Source: Janthinobacterium lividum
GTDB lineage: Bacteria > Pseudomonadota > Gammaproteobacteria > Burkholderiales > Burkholderiaceae_D
Assembly (NCBI RefSeq): GCF_011601275.1
Contig: NZ_JAAOLY010000004.1
Span: forward strand, 1 to 64,000
Direction of reading: 5' to 3'
DNA length: 64,000 nucleotides
Below the pieces are notes generated by a model. That model searched no databases, was not told where the DNA came from, and was given only the letters and a program-made list of their open reading frames with translations. Numbering within the stretch: position 1 is the stretch's first letter; each line of letters opens with the position of its first letter. The translations under genes were made by a program, and so were the position numbers. Positions 7,125 through 16,324 of this stretch are shown in pieces.

Positions 7125-9428
7125 TCATAAGCGGGCATCTCCTATCAGGTCGGCCACCGCGTCGAGCAAGGTCTCGTCGTGGAAGCTGCCTTTGGTCAAA
7201 TAATAGTCGGCGCCGGCGGACAGGCCGCGCGCGCGGTCTTCCGGACGGTCCTTGTACGACACGATCATCACCGGCAGCTTGTGCAGGTGCAGGTCCTTCT
7301 TGATCAGCGAAACGAGCTCGATGCCATCCATGCGCGGCATGTCCACGTCGGTGATCACCAGGTCATATTCTCCGCTGCGCACGACGTTCCAGCCGTCGAT
7401 GCCGTCGATGGCCACGTCGACGTCGAAGCCGCGTGCCAGCAGCAGCTTGCGCTCCATCTCGCGCACCGTCAGCGAATCGTCGACGACGAGGATGCGCTTG
7501 GCGCGGCGCTGCTGCGCGTGGCCCGCCTGCGCCAGCTGGTGCAGGCCGCCCTCGTGCAGCAGCTTGTCGATCGACAGCAGCAAGTCGGGCACGTCGAGGA
7601 TCAGCACCGGCTCACCGTCGTCGAGCAGGGCGGCGGCGGAAATGTCTCGCATCTTGCCGAAGATCGGGTCGATGGCTTGCACGGCCAGGCTTTGCTCGCC
7701 GCGGATGGCGTCGACCACCAGCGCATAGCTTTGCTTGCCGCGCCCGATCACCACCACGGGCAAATCGTCGGCCTGGTTGGCCGCCTCGCCCAGCTCCAGC
7801 ACCTGCGCCGCCGACACCAGGCCCAGATGCTCGCCCTTGAGTTCGAAGAACTGCTTGTTTTCCAGGGTATGGATGGCCGCCTGCGGCACGCGCACCACGC
7901 TTTCCACCTTGACGATGGGGATGGCGTAGGCTTCGCCGTGCACATCGACCACCAGCGCGCGCACGATCGATTGCGTCAGCGGCAGGGTGATCAGGGCGCG
8001 GAAACCGCGGCCCGGTTCCGACTCCAGACGCACGGTGCCGTTTTGCTGGCGTATCGTCTCATGCACGATGTCGAGGCCCACGCCGCGTCCGGACAATTGA
8101 TTGGCCGTCGCCTTCAGGCTGAAGGCGGGCAGGAACAGGAATTCCAGCAGCTCGCCCGGCGACAGCGAAGCGGCCATGGCGGGGCTGGCCATCTTGCGCT
8201 CGATGACGGACTGGCGGATTTTTTCCAGGTCGACGCCGCGTCCGTCGTCGCTGATCTCGATGCTCAGCATGCCGGCGCGGTGGCGCGCTTCCATGCGTAT
8301 CGTGCCCAGCGCTTCCTTGCCCGCGTCGATGCGCTCGTACGGGCCTTCCATGCCGTGGTCGATGGCGTTTCTGAGCATGTGGTTCAGCGGGCTTTCGATC
8401 TTCGCCAGGATGTCGCGGTCGACCAGGGTGTCTTCGCCGTCGATCTCCAGCTGCACTTCCTTGCCCAGGCTGCGCGCCAGGTCGCGCACCATGCGCGGGA
8501 ATGCGTGGATGCCGTCGCGGAAAGGACGCATGCGCAGGGCCAGCACTTCGTCGACCATGCCTTGCGAGACGGCCAGCAGGCGCCGTTCATAGGTTTCGAT
8601 GTCGGCGATATGTTCGAGCATGAACTGCTTCAGGGGCTGCGTCTTTTGCAGCGCCAGCAAGGACTTTTCCATCAGGCCCGGGTCGGCCGAGCGGGCAATG
8701 GCTTCGTGCAGGTGCTCGATGGCGGAAAACAGGCTGCTCTGGTTGCGCTTGAAGCGCTGCAGGGCGCCGACGAACGGGTGCATCTGGTGCGCATTGATGC
8801 GCGATTCACTGGCCAGTGACAGCAGTTTGTCGAAGTTTTGCGCCTGGGCCTTGGCTGGCGCACCTGTACTGGTCGCTGTACGCGGCGCGGGAGCGGCCGC
8901 TTCCGGTTCATCCCCCGCCAGGCCGCTGGCCACGGGAACTTGCGGCTCGGCCGCTTCCCGCACCGGGGCCGGCGCAGGCACGGGCGCCGGGGGCAGGGCC
9001 GGCAATTCGGGCAGGTCGGCGATACCGGCAATGGCATTCAGGGTCTGGTCGATCTGCGTCGCATTGGCGGCCAGCCACGCTTCGGCGCCCGCGTCGTCCA
9101 GGCGCGACAGCTGCACGATCAGGTCGACGCCCGACAGCAGCACGTCGACCCGCTCCGGCGTGAGTTTCAATCTGCCGTGCTGGGCGGCGACAAAGCTGTC
9201 TTCCATGCCGTGCGCCAGCTGCACCACCACTTGCAGGCCGACGATGGCGGCGGCGCCCTTGATCGAGTGCGCCGCGCGCATCATCGCCTCGACGGCGGCC
9301 GCGTCGCCCGCATGGCGTTCCATGGCCAGCAAGCCGTCGGTGAGAATCTGGGTCTGGCTGTCCGCTTCCATGCGGAACAGGTCCAGCATGGAAAAGGCAC
9401 TCAGGTCGCCGTGCTGGTCCTGGCTCAT
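7125..9428 (-). CDS. wspE: WspE: hybrid CheA-type histidine kinase with C-terminal receiver
   Basis: 767 residues. Order: HPt domain with phosphorylated H54 in AAHSIKGAAAIVG; a Pro/Ala-rich linker (~130-200); dimerisation and HATPase region (LNHMLRNAIDHGME, the DDGRGVD glycine box and GRGVGLDIV); a CheW-like domain; and a receiver (ILVVDDS, phosphoacceptor in VITDVDMPRMDG). Cytoplasmic kinase that phosphorylates WspR and WspF on signals from WspA. The ATG overlaps the wspD stop by ATGA. The same frame stays open for 266 codons upstream through wspD, but that part is not homologous to any kinase. Confidence 0.95.
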   Translation of the reverse strand: MSQDQHGDLSAFSMLDLFRMEADSQTQILTDGLLAMERHAGDAAAVEAMMRAAHSIKGAAAIVGLQVVVQLAHGMEDSFVAAQHGRLKLTPERVDVLLSGVDLIVQLSRLDDAGAEAWLAANATQIDQTLNAIAGIADLPELPALPPAPVPAPAPVREAAEPQVPVASGLAGDEPEAAAPAPRTATSTGAPAKAQAQNFDKLLSLASESRINAHQMHPFVGALQRFKRNQSSLFSAIEHLHEAIARSADPGLMEKSLLALQKTQPLKQFMLEHIADIETYERRLLAVSQGMVDEVLALRMRPFRDGIHAFPRMVRDLARSLGKEVQLEIDGEDTLVDRDILAKIESPLNHMLRNAIDHGMEGPYERIDAGKEALGTIRMEARHRAGMLSIEISDDGRGVDLEKIRQSVIERKMASPAMAASLSPGELLEFLFLPAFSLKATANQLSGRGVGLDIVHETIRQQNGTVRLESEPGRGFRALITLPLTQSIVRALVVDVHGEAYAIPIVKVESVVRVPQAAIHTLENKQFFELKGEHLGLVSAAQVLELGEAANQADDLPVVVIGRGKQSYALVVDAIRGEQSLAVQAIDPIFGKMRDISAAALLDDGEPVLILDVPDLLLSIDKLLHEGGLHQLAQAGHAQQRRAKRILVVDDSLTVREMERKLLLARGFDVDVAIDGIDGWNVVRSGEYDLVITDVDMPRMDGIELVSLIKKDLHLHKLPVMIVSYKDRPEDRARGLSAGADYYLTKGSFHDETLLDAVADLIGDARL

Positions 9429-10111
9429 CGTAATAGTCTCGCAAGTTGAAAGCCGATCAGCGCCGTGTCGAGGCAGCCGATGCGCATGTCGCCCTCGGTG
9501 ATCACGCCCGACAGAAAGCGCGACAGGCCCTTGTTGATGGTGGCCGCCGGCGCCTGCACGGCGCCCGACGCGTAGCGCACGATGCCGTGCAGGTCGGCCA
9601 CAGGCAGGGCGTAGGCCTGCTCTTCCCAGCGCATCAGCAGCAGGCGCGCAAACGTGTGGCGGCCCTTGGCTGGCGGCGCGCCCTGTTCGTCGATGCCCAG
9701 CAAACTGGCCAGCGACATGCACGGATACAGCTTTCCGCCGATATTGACGATGCCCGCCAGGCCGCCCCCGCCGCGGTGCGGCAGCGCGTGCGGCTTGGCC
9801 TGCGGCGCCACGGAGTCGAATACGCGCGTGGGCAGCGCCAGCCATTCGCGGCCGATGCGAAACACCAGCGCGGAACTGTCGCGCAGTTCGCCGCCCGCAT
9901 CGATCTGGCGGAAGTGGCTGGCCCAGTCGCGCCGGTAGTGTTCGTCCACGGGCCGCTGCAGGTTGCGCTGGGCGGCGCCCGCATACACGTCGCAGTTGCG
10001 GCAATGTACGTTGGCTGGCAGCTTGGGGCAGCTCTGGTCGCCGACCACGCCGATATGGTTCCAGCAGTCGTCCATGGTGGCGGGGGACTCGGTGGCGATG
10101 AGGTTTGTCAT
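9425..10111 (-). CDS. wspD: WspD: CheW-like coupling protein with N-terminal cysteine cluster
   Basis: 228 residues. The C-terminal two thirds is a CheW/SH3-like domain (ALVFRIGREWLALPT, GIVNIGGKLYPCMSL, RWEEQAYALPVADLHGIV). The N-terminus carries C16, C28, C37 and C40 in CWNHIGVVGDQSC and HCRNCDVYAG, a CheW variant motif that could bind a metal. It bridges receptor and kinase in the second coupling position of the Wsp complex. Starts 9 bases after wspC and overlaps wspE by four bases, so translation is likely coupled. Confidence 0.92.
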   Translation of the reverse strand: MTNLIATESPATMDDCWNHIGVVGDQSCPKLPANVHCRNCDVYAGAAQRNLQRPVDEHYRRDWASHFRQIDAGGELRDSSALVFRIGREWLALPTRVFDSVAPQAKPHALPHRGGGGLAGIVNIGGKLYPCMSLASLLGIDEQGAPPAKGRHTFARLLLMRWEEQAYALPVADLHGIVRYASGAVQAPAATINKGLSRFLSGVITEGDMRIGCLDTALIGFQLARLLR

Positions 10112-10120
10112 GCTTGCCCC

Positions 10121-11359
10121 TTAGTTGGACGCCTGGCGGCGCTCGTAGATGCGTGCCGCGCGCGCCTTCAGGGTCGCGGCGGCCGTGTGGTTGCCATTGC
10201 GTTCGGCCAGCAGGGCCAGATGGCACAGTGCCTCGTAATGGTCGGGTTGCAGATAGATGCAGCGGCGCCAGTAGTCGTCGGCCAGGTCCATCTTGCCGGC
10301 CAGTTCATTGATAATGCCCAGCATGAAATATGCTTCCGCCGCCTCGGGCACTTTCGCCAGGTGGGCGTGGCATTTTTCGCCAGCTTCGCGCAACTGGCCG
10401 CGGTCGGCCAGCAGGCGCGCCTCGGCCAGCAAATCGGCCTGCGCAGTTTGCGCGGGCGGCGGTACGGACACGGGCCGCGTGCGCGGCACAGCCGGAGAGG
10501 GAGGGGACACAGCCGTGCGCCTTGGCGCGGGCGGTACGCTGCGCAAGGTGCGCAAGGCCGGCAGCGGCGCCACCTGCTCGGGGCTGGCCGGCGCCGCCGT
10601 TTCCTTCTTCAGGGCGAAAGCCTGGCGGAACTGCAGCGTCGTAAAACCGTTCTGGCAGAACGACGGCACTTCCGCATAGCCGGCCAGCAGCATGCCGTCG
10701 TCGGCCAGCAGGGCGGACAGGTTATGGATGGCCGCGCGCGTGGTCGGCTTGTCAAAGTAGATCAGCAGGTTGCGGCAAAAGATGACGTCGTAATGGCGGC
10801 TGTAGGTGGCCGTGTCAAACTGCAGCAAATTGCCCTGCCGGAAGGTCACCTGTTCGCGCAAGGAGTCGATGATGCGGTAGGAATCGTCGGCCACGTGCGT
10901 GAAATAGCGCTCGCGGAAGGCCACGTCCTGCGCACGGAAGGCGTTGCGGCCATACACGCCTGCCTGCGCCCGCTCAATGCAGCCGGGGCTCAGGTCGTAG
11001 GCGTCGATGCTGAACGCCTGTTTCGGCACGCCGCCGTCGCGCAGCGCCATGGCCATCGAATACGGTTCCTCGCCGCCCGCGCAGGGAATCGACAGGATGC
11101 GCGTGGCGCGCCCCCGGGCCCAGCGCTCCTGCACCAGTTCGACGGTGGCGTAGAACGCCTGCGGATCGCGGAACAGCCACGATTCGGGCACCACCACCAG
11201 CTCGATCAATTGCGTCATTTCGGCCGGAGTGAGCGCCTGCAGGTAGGCTTCGCTATCGGCAAAACCCGTTTGCTCCATGCGCTGGCCGACGGCCCGCTCG
11301 GCCACGGATTTGGAGACGGACAGGCCGGTCGCGCGGCGCAGCAGGGCCTGCGCCGTCAT
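10121..11359 (-). CDS. wspC: WspC: CheR-type methyltransferase with TPR domain
   Basis: 412 residues: a CheR methyltransferase domain (~1-270; TQLIELVVVPESWLFRD, SAM-binding ILSIPCAGGEEPYS, DAYDLSPGCIERA, IFCRNLLIYF), a Pro/Arg-rich linker and C-terminal tetratricopeptide repeats (~305-400). It methylates glutamates on WspA using SAM, opposing WspF. The ATG overlaps the wspB stop by four bases. The CheR-TPR fusion is typical of WspC and sets it apart from flagellar CheR. Confidence 0.94.
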   Translation of the reverse strand: MTAQALLRRATGLSVSKSVAERAVGQRMEQTGFADSEAYLQALTPAEMTQLIELVVVPESWLFRDPQAFYATVELVQERWARGRATRILSIPCAGGEEPYSMAMALRDGGVPKQAFSIDAYDLSPGCIERAQAGVYGRNAFRAQDVAFRERYFTHVADDSYRIIDSLREQVTFRQGNLLQFDTATYSRHYDVIFCRNLLIYFDKPTTRAAIHNLSALLADDGMLLAGYAEVPSFCQNGFTTLQFRQAFALKKETAAPASPEQVAPLPALRTLRSVPPAPRRTAVSPPSPAVPRTRPVSVPPPAQTAQADLLAEARLLADRGQLREAGEKCHAHLAKVPEAAEAYFMLGIINELAGKMDLADDYWRRCIYLQPDHYEALCHLALLAERNGNHTAAATLKARAARIYERRQASN

Positions 11360-11814
11360 GCCGCGCTCGCGTCTTGGAACAGCAGCGCGCGCACGTCCGG
11401 CGGCAGCAGGTGTTCCAGTTCCACCAGCTGCACGATGCCGTCGGCGTCGCTGGCCACCTGGCCCAGGAAGGGCGCTGTCGCCACGCCGCTGTCTTCAAGC
11501 CGCAGCGGGTCGATGTCGGCGATGCCGCGCACCTGCGAGGCCAGCAGGCCCAGCGCGTGCACCGTCTCGCCGCCAGGCGCGCGGTAGTCGACGACGACGA
11601 TACGCGTGTCGAACTGCGCGGCGGCGGCCGGCAGCCCGGCCAGGCGCGACAGGTCGATCACGGGCACGGGCGTGCCATGCAAGTCCATCAGGCCGGCCAT
11701 GTAGTCTTGCGTGAGCGGCAACTGTTTCAGCTCCAGCAGCGGCAAGACGCGCACGATGCCGGCCAGGGGCAGGCCATAACGGTCGCGTCCGATGTGAAAG
11801 AGCAGCACTTTCAT
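11356..11814 (-). CDS. wspB: WspB: CheW-like coupling protein
   Basis: 152 residues, a single CheW domain: VLLFHIGRDRYGLPLAGIVRVLPLLEL, GLMDLHGTPVPVIDLSRLAG and a C-terminal LVELEHLLPPDV. It couples WspA to the WspE kinase at the membrane. The ATG at 11814 is only four bases after the wspA stop; the frame stays open 19 codons further upstream inside wspA, which is not used. Overlaps wspC by ATGA. Confidence 0.92.
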   Translation of the reverse strand: MKVLLFHIGRDRYGLPLAGIVRVLPLLELKQLPLTQDYMAGLMDLHGTPVPVIDLSRLAGLPAAAAQFDTRIVVVDYRAPGGETVHALGLLASQVRGIADIDPLRLEDSGVATAPFLGQVASDADGIVQLVELEHLLPPDVRALLFQDASAA

Positions 11815-11818
11815 GGGA

Positions 11819-13630
11819 TCAGATGGTGACGGCGAAGGTCGACACGCTCGACTGCAGATCGCCCGCCGCATATTGCAGCTGGTGTACGGCTTCGCTGGTG
11901 GCCTTCAACGATTCCACCGTTTGCTGGGTGGCGTCGTTGAGCTGCATCATGGTGTCGGAAATCTGCGAGGCGCCGATCGCTTGCGATTGCATGCCTTGCA
12001 GCACGGCATCGAATTGCGGCGTGAGTTTCTGCACCTGGTCCATCACGGACGACAATTGTTCCGCCACTTGCCGCACCTCGCCCACGCTGCGGCGAATTTC
12101 CTCCGAGAATTTATCCATGCCCATCACGCTGGCGGACACGGCCGACTGCATTTCCTTGAGCATTTGCTCGATATCCCAGGTGGACACGGAAGTCTGGTCG
12201 GCCAGGCGGCGGATTTCCGTCGCCACCACGGAGAAGCCGCGGCCCGCCTCGCCCGCTTTTTCCGCCTCGATGGCGGCGTTCAGCGACAGGATGTTGGTCT
12301 GGTCGGCCACCTTGGTGATGGTGATCAGCACGCTATTGATATTGCTGGCTTTTTCCGACAGGGCCGCCAGCTTGGCGTTGATGGAATCGGTGGCCGAGAC
12401 CATGTGCTGCATGGTCGAATCCATGCGCTTGAGGTTGTTTTGCGCTTCGGCCGTCGCATTCGTCGTGTAGTCGGCCACGGCGGTGGCGTCTTCCATGGTT
12501 TTCAGCAACTGGCTCGTGTTGGCCGAGATTTCCTTGGTGGTGCTGAGAATTTCCACGCTCGTTTGCGCCTGCTCGATGCCCGTGGCTTCCTGCTGGCGCG
12601 CCGATGCCGCGATTTCCGTGGCGGACGTCGTCACCTGAATGCCGGCCTTTTGCACATTGTTGAGCAGGCTGCGCAGGTTTTCGAACATCTTCGCCAGGCC
12701 GTTGCCCAGCTGGCCGATGGCGTCGCTGCCCGTGATGCCGACCTTGCCCGTCAGGTCGCCCGAGGCGGCTTTCGACACCACTTCCAGCAGCGAATCGACC
12801 TTGGCGCGCAGGGTATTCGTGGCGGCCAGTTCATTGGCCTGATTGTCCTGGATGGTTTGCGCCATGCGGTTGAATTCTTCCGTCACCTTGCCCAGCTCGT
12901 CGCGCGAGAGGATCGCGGCGCGCGCGCTTTGCTCGCCGCCGGCGATGCGCCCGACGGCATCCGTCAGGCTGTTCAGCGGGCCGAGGATGGAACGGCCCAG
13001 CAGGTAGGAAATGCCCAGCGCCAGCACCACGCACAGCAGGCCGCCCAGGGCCAGGGTCAGCAGCATGGTTTCCTGCAATTTTGCCGTGGTGGCGGTGCGT
13101 TCGGCCAGCAAGCGGGTTTCTTCGGCGGCCACTTCATCGAGCAGCTTGTTTGCTTGCGCGACGGCGGGGTAGCCGCCCGGCGGCATGGTGCGCGCCACCG
13201 ATTCCGTGGCGCCCGGGGCATTGCCCAGCGCCCGGCGCTTCTCGATCAGGGGGGTGATCCATTCCTTGACCCAGGTGGTGGTCAGCGCATCGATCTTGCG
13301 GAAGCGTTCCGACTGCACCTTGTTGTCGACCGTCATGGCGATGGCTTTTTGCGTATGCTGGCTCAGCACGTCCATTTCATTCGACTCCGGCGTCAGCGAC
13401 GTTTCATTGCCAGTGAGAATGAAACCGCGCGCTTCCACCTGGATTTGCAGGATGGAATTGTGGATCCTGTCGATCTCGACCAGCACTTCCATCGTATGGC
13501 GGTCCCATGCATTGGCTTCCGACAGGCGCGAAAAGCTGTTGTAAGCGACGCCCAGCAAGATCAGGATGATGGCCACGATGGAGCCGAAGCCCAGGTACAG
13601 TTTATTCTTGATACTCAGGTCTTTGAACAT
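11819..13630 (-). CDS. wspA: WspA: membrane methyl-accepting chemoreceptor
   Basis: 603 residues: a first transmembrane helix at ~12-32 (LGFGSIVAIILILLGVAY), a periplasmic helical CHASE3/4-helix-bundle-like domain to ~200, a second transmembrane helix (LLTLALGGLLCVVLALGISYL), a HAMP domain, and a long cytoplasmic coiled coil with the signalling tip EKAGEAGRGFSVVATEIRRL. In Pseudomonas, WspA clusters respond to surface contact or envelope stress and activate WspE. First gene of the operon, followed by wspB after four bases. A sigma-70 promoter is visible just upstream. Confidence 0.93.
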   Translation of the reverse strand: MFKDLSIKNKLYLGFGSIVAIILILLGVAYNSFSRLSEANAWDRHTMEVLVEIDRIHNSILQIQVEARGFILTGNETSLTPESNEMDVLSQHTQKAIAMTVDNKVQSERFRKIDALTTTWVKEWITPLIEKRRALGNAPGATESVARTMPPGGYPAVAQANKLLDEVAAEETRLLAERTATTAKLQETMLLTLALGGLLCVVLALGISYLLGRSILGPLNSLTDAVGRIAGGEQSARAAILSRDELGKVTEEFNRMAQTIQDNQANELAATNTLRAKVDSLLEVVSKAASGDLTGKVGITGSDAIGQLGNGLAKMFENLRSLLNNVQKAGIQVTTSATEIAASARQQEATGIEQAQTSVEILSTTKEISANTSQLLKTMEDATAVADYTTNATAEAQNNLKRMDSTMQHMVSATDSINAKLAALSEKASNINSVLITITKVADQTNILSLNAAIEAEKAGEAGRGFSVVATEIRRLADQTSVSTWDIEQMLKEMQSAVSASVMGMDKFSEEIRRSVGEVRQVAEQLSSVMDQVQKLTPQFDAVLQGMQSQAIGASQISDTMMQLNDATQQTVESLKATSEAVHQLQYAAGDLQSSVSTFAVTI

Positions 13631-13667
13631 GGGAGGGCTCCGGAAGCGGGAAGGTCAGCACAATTGC

Positions 13668-13696
13668 ACTGTAGCATTTTGCCACGGGGACAGCAA
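13668..13696 (-). promoter_or_regulatory. Predicted sigma-70 promoter of the wsp operon
   Basis: On the minus strand: TTGCTG, a 17-base spacer, then TACAGT, giving a leader of about 30 bases before the wspA ATG. It lies between the argG terminator and wspA, as expected for an independently transcribed operon. Confidence 0.6.
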
Positions 13697-13755
13697 AATG
13701 GGGGCGATCCGGGCGCGCGCAGTGACGTAAATCGCGGACGAGTGCGTTTCAAACG

Positions 13756-13780
13756 TAAAAAAGCCGCCCGTGGGCGGCTT
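13756..13780 (-). terminator. Rho-independent terminator of argG
   Basis: Read on the minus strand: stem AAGCCGCC, loop CACG, GGCGGCTT, then a T run. It lies 37 bases after the argG stop and insulates the wsp promoter from argG. Confidence 0.85.
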
Positions 13781-13816
13781 CGGTTGGCGCGGGAGACAGT
13801 GTCTCCCGGCAACTAG

Positions 13817-15052
13817 TTACTTCTGGCCGCGTTTTTCGCGGGCGATGGCGGCGATGCGCATGCGCAAGGCGTTCAACTTGATGAAGCCGCCTGCGTCGGC
13901 CTGATTGTAGGCGCCGCCGTCTTCGTCGAAGGTGGCGATGTTCATGTCGAACAGCGAATCCGTCTTCGAATCGCGCGAGACGACGATGACATTGCCTTTG
14001 TACAGCTTGATGCGTACCCAGCCGTTCACGGTTTCCTGCGTGTGGTCGATCAGGGTTTGCAGGGCAACGCGCTCAGGCGCCCACCAGTAGCCGTTGTAGA
14101 TCATCGACGCGTAGCGCGGCATCAGGTCATCTTTCAGGTGGGCCACTTCGCGGTCCAGCGTGATCGATTCGATGGCGCGGTGGGCTTTGAGCATGATGGT
14201 GCCGCCCGGGGTTTCATAGCAGCCGCGCGACTTCATGCCGACGTAGCGGTTTTCCACCAAGTCCAGGCGACCTACGCCATGCTTGCCGCCAACTTTGTTC
14301 AGTTCGGCCAGCACGGTGGCAGGCGACATGCGCACGCCGTTGATGGCGACGATGTCGCCTTTTTCGTATTCGATGTCCAGGTATTCCGCTTCGTCCGGGG
14401 CGTTTTCCGGGCTGACGGTCCAGCGCCACATGGTCTCTTCCGCTTCGGCGCTCGGGTTTTCCAGGTGGCGGCCTTCAAAGCTGATGTGCAGCAAGTTGGC
14501 GTCCATCGAGTACGGTGCGCCGCCGTTCTTGTGCTTCATGTCGATTTCGATGCCGGCGTCTTCCGCGTACTTCAGCAGTTTTTCGCGCGACAGCAGATCC
14601 CACTCGCGCCATGGGGCGATGATCTTCACGCCTGGCTTGAGCGCGTAGGCGCCCAGTTCGAAACGCACCTGGTCGTTGCCCTTGCCGGTCGCGCCGTGCG
14701 AGATGGCGTCGGCGCCGGTGGCGTTGGCGATTTCGATCAGGCGTTTGGCGATCAAAGGACGGGCGATCGAGGTGCCCAGCAGGTATTCGCCTTCATACAC
14801 GGTGTTGGCGCGGAACATCGGGAAGACGAAATCGCGCACGAATTCTTCGCGCACGTCTTCGATATGGATGTTTTCCGGCTTGATGCCGAACTTGATGGCC
14901 TTGGCGCGCGCCGGTTCCAGTTCTTCGCCCTGGCCCAGGTCGGCCGTGAAGGTGACGATTTCGCACTGGTAGTTATCTTGCAGCCACTTCAGGATGACGG
15001 AGGTGTCGAGTCCGCCGGAATAGGCCAGGACTACTTTTTTAATGTCGCTCAT
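13817..15052 (-). CDS. argG: Argininosuccinate synthase
   Basis: 411 residues, a full-length long-type enzyme. It joins citrulline and aspartate using ATP to form argininosuccinate in arginine biosynthesis. ATP-binding P-loop AYSGGLDTS at the N-terminus; further signatures [25 protein letters not shown] and [10 protein letters not shown]. It lies 69 bases downstream of argF on the same strand, so the two consecutive steps (citrulline formation, then condensation) are probably co-transcribed. A clear terminator follows. Confidence 0.97.
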   Translation of the reverse strand: MSDIKKVVLAYSGGLDTSVILKWLQDNYQCEIVTFTADLGQGEELEPARAKAIKFGIKPENIHIEDVREEFVRDFVFPMFRANTVYEGEYLLGTSIARPLIAKRLIEIANATGADAISHGATGKGNDQVRFELGAYALKPGVKIIAPWREWDLLSREKLLKYAEDAGIEIDMKHKNGGAPYSMDANLLHISFEGRHLENPSAEAEETMWRWTVSPENAPDEAEYLDIEYEKGDIVAINGVRMSPATVLAELNKVGGKHGVGRLDLVENRYVGMKSRGCYETPGGTIMLKAHRAIESITLDREVAHLKDDLMPRYASMIYNGYWWAPERVALQTLIDHTQETVNGWVRIKLYKGNVIVVSRDSKTDSLFDMNIATFDEDGGAYNQADAGGFIKLNALRMRIAAIAREKRGQK

Positions 15053-15121
15053 ATTGCTTCCAGTTGTCGTTGTCGATGTATGTATTGCGATGCTGCCAGG
15101 TTTTATGCAGTGCCAGGCGAA

Positions 15122-16042
15122 TTATTGGATTTTACCGAGTAACAGGTATTCAATCAGCGCTTTTTGCACGTGCAAGCGGTTTTCCGCTTCATCCCACACG
15201 ACCGATTGCGGGCCGTCGATCACTTCGGCTGCCACTTCCTCGCCGCGGTGGGCAGGCAGGCAGTGCATGAACAGGGCGTCGGGCGCGGCGCGGGCCATCT
15301 TCGCGCCATCGACGATCCAGCCGTCGAAGGCCGCGATACGGGCCGCGTTTTCCGCTTCGTAACCCATGCTGGTCCACACGTCCGTGTTGACCAGGTGCGC
15401 GCCTTCGCACGCGTCGGACGGGTTGGCGAAGAAGGTGTAGCGCTCGGTCTTGACTTGCGACAGGTCCATGTCGTAGCCCTTGGGCGTGGACACGTTGACG
15501 TGGAAGCCGAACACTTCGGCCGCCTGCAGCCACGAGTACAGCATGTTGTTGGCGTCGCCGATCCAGGCGACGACCTTGCCGGCGATCGAGCCGCGGTGTT
15601 CGATGTAGGTGAAGATGTCGGCAAAGACCTGGCACGGGTGGTGTTCATTGGTCAGTCCATTGATCACCGGCACGCGCGAATTGGCGGCGAAACGCTCGAT
15701 GATTTCCTGGCCGAAGGTACGCACCATGATGATGTCGCACATGCGCGACATGACCTGGCCCGCGTCTTCCACCGGCTCGCCGCGGCCCAATTGGGAATCG
15801 CGCGTGTTCAGGTAGATGGCGGCGCCGCCCAGCTGGTGCATGCCGGCTTCGAACGACAATCGCGTGCGGGTGGAGTTCTTTTCAAAGACCATCACCAGGG
15901 TGCGGTCGATCAGTGGATGGTAGATTTCGTAATTCTTGAACTTGCGCTTGATCAGATGGGCGCGTTCGATCACATATTCGTACTCTTCCAACGTGAAATC
16001 GGAGAACTGGAGGTAGTGCTTGATCGGTTTTTTTGTCGACAT
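15122..16042 (-). CDS. argF: Ornithine carbamoyltransferase (anabolic type)
   Basis: 306 residues. It transfers the carbamoyl group from carbamoyl phosphate to ornithine, giving citrulline. Carbamoyl-phosphate motif STRTR in EKNSTRTRLSFE, ornithine loop and catalytic HCLP in FMHCLPAHRGEEV, central DANNMLYSWL. The ATG at 16042, three codons inside the open frame, has an AGTGG SD and gives the usual MSTKKPIKHYLQ start. Its product feeds the next enzyme, ArgG. Confidence 0.96.
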   Translation of the reverse strand: MSTKKPIKHYLQFSDFTLEEYEYVIERAHLIKRKFKNYEIYHPLIDRTLVMVFEKNSTRTRLSFEAGMHQLGGAAIYLNTRDSQLGRGEPVEDAGQVMSRMCDIIMVRTFGQEIIERFAANSRVPVINGLTNEHHPCQVFADIFTYIEHRGSIAGKVVAWIGDANNMLYSWLQAAEVFGFHVNVSTPKGYDMDLSQVKTERYTFFANPSDACEGAHLVNTDVWTSMGYEAENAARIAAFDGWIVDGAKMARAAPDALFMHCLPAHRGEEVAAEVIDGPQSVVWDEAENRLHVQKALIEYLLLGKIQ

Positions 16043-16237
16043 AATGACCACTTGAAGATGCGCAGGCCGCCGGCGGCGTGCCTTTCCCGCCGGGTTGCAT
16101 CAGCGTACAACATCTCGTCTGATGACTGCCTCGCCCGGCGCGCTGCTGTGTTGCTCGGTGCCCGCGCCTGTTTGTCGCGCGGGTCGATGCGGTTTGCCAA
16201 GTTAAAAAAATGCAATGGCAAGTACTTCAGCCGTTCA

Positions 16238-16266
16238 ATTATAAGGGTTTTGCTTTTAGATTGGAA
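16238..16266 (-). promoter_or_regulatory. Predicted promoter upstream of argF
   Basis: Minus strand TTCCAA, 17-base spacer, then a perfect TATAAT. It would give a leader of roughly 190 bases before argF. It lies close to the 3' end of the upstream sensor kinase gene, in the 282-base gap, which otherwise holds only a GC-rich inverted repeat (CCGGGCGC / GCGCCCGG, 16274-16309) without a T run. Confidence 0.45.
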
Positions 16267-16324
16267 AGACCGTCCGGGCGCGTACTTGTATAGGCAAGCC
16301 TGCGCCCGGGCAAAGGGCGGTGGA

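Noticed and set aside
9429-10226. N-terminal extension of wspE into wspD
   Set aside because: Residues are unrelated to any kinase and the frame of wspD there is clearly coding; the ATG at 9428 fits an ATGA overlap.
11813-13816. Plus-strand long frame across wspA
   Set aside because: Antisense shadow of a complete WspA receptor.
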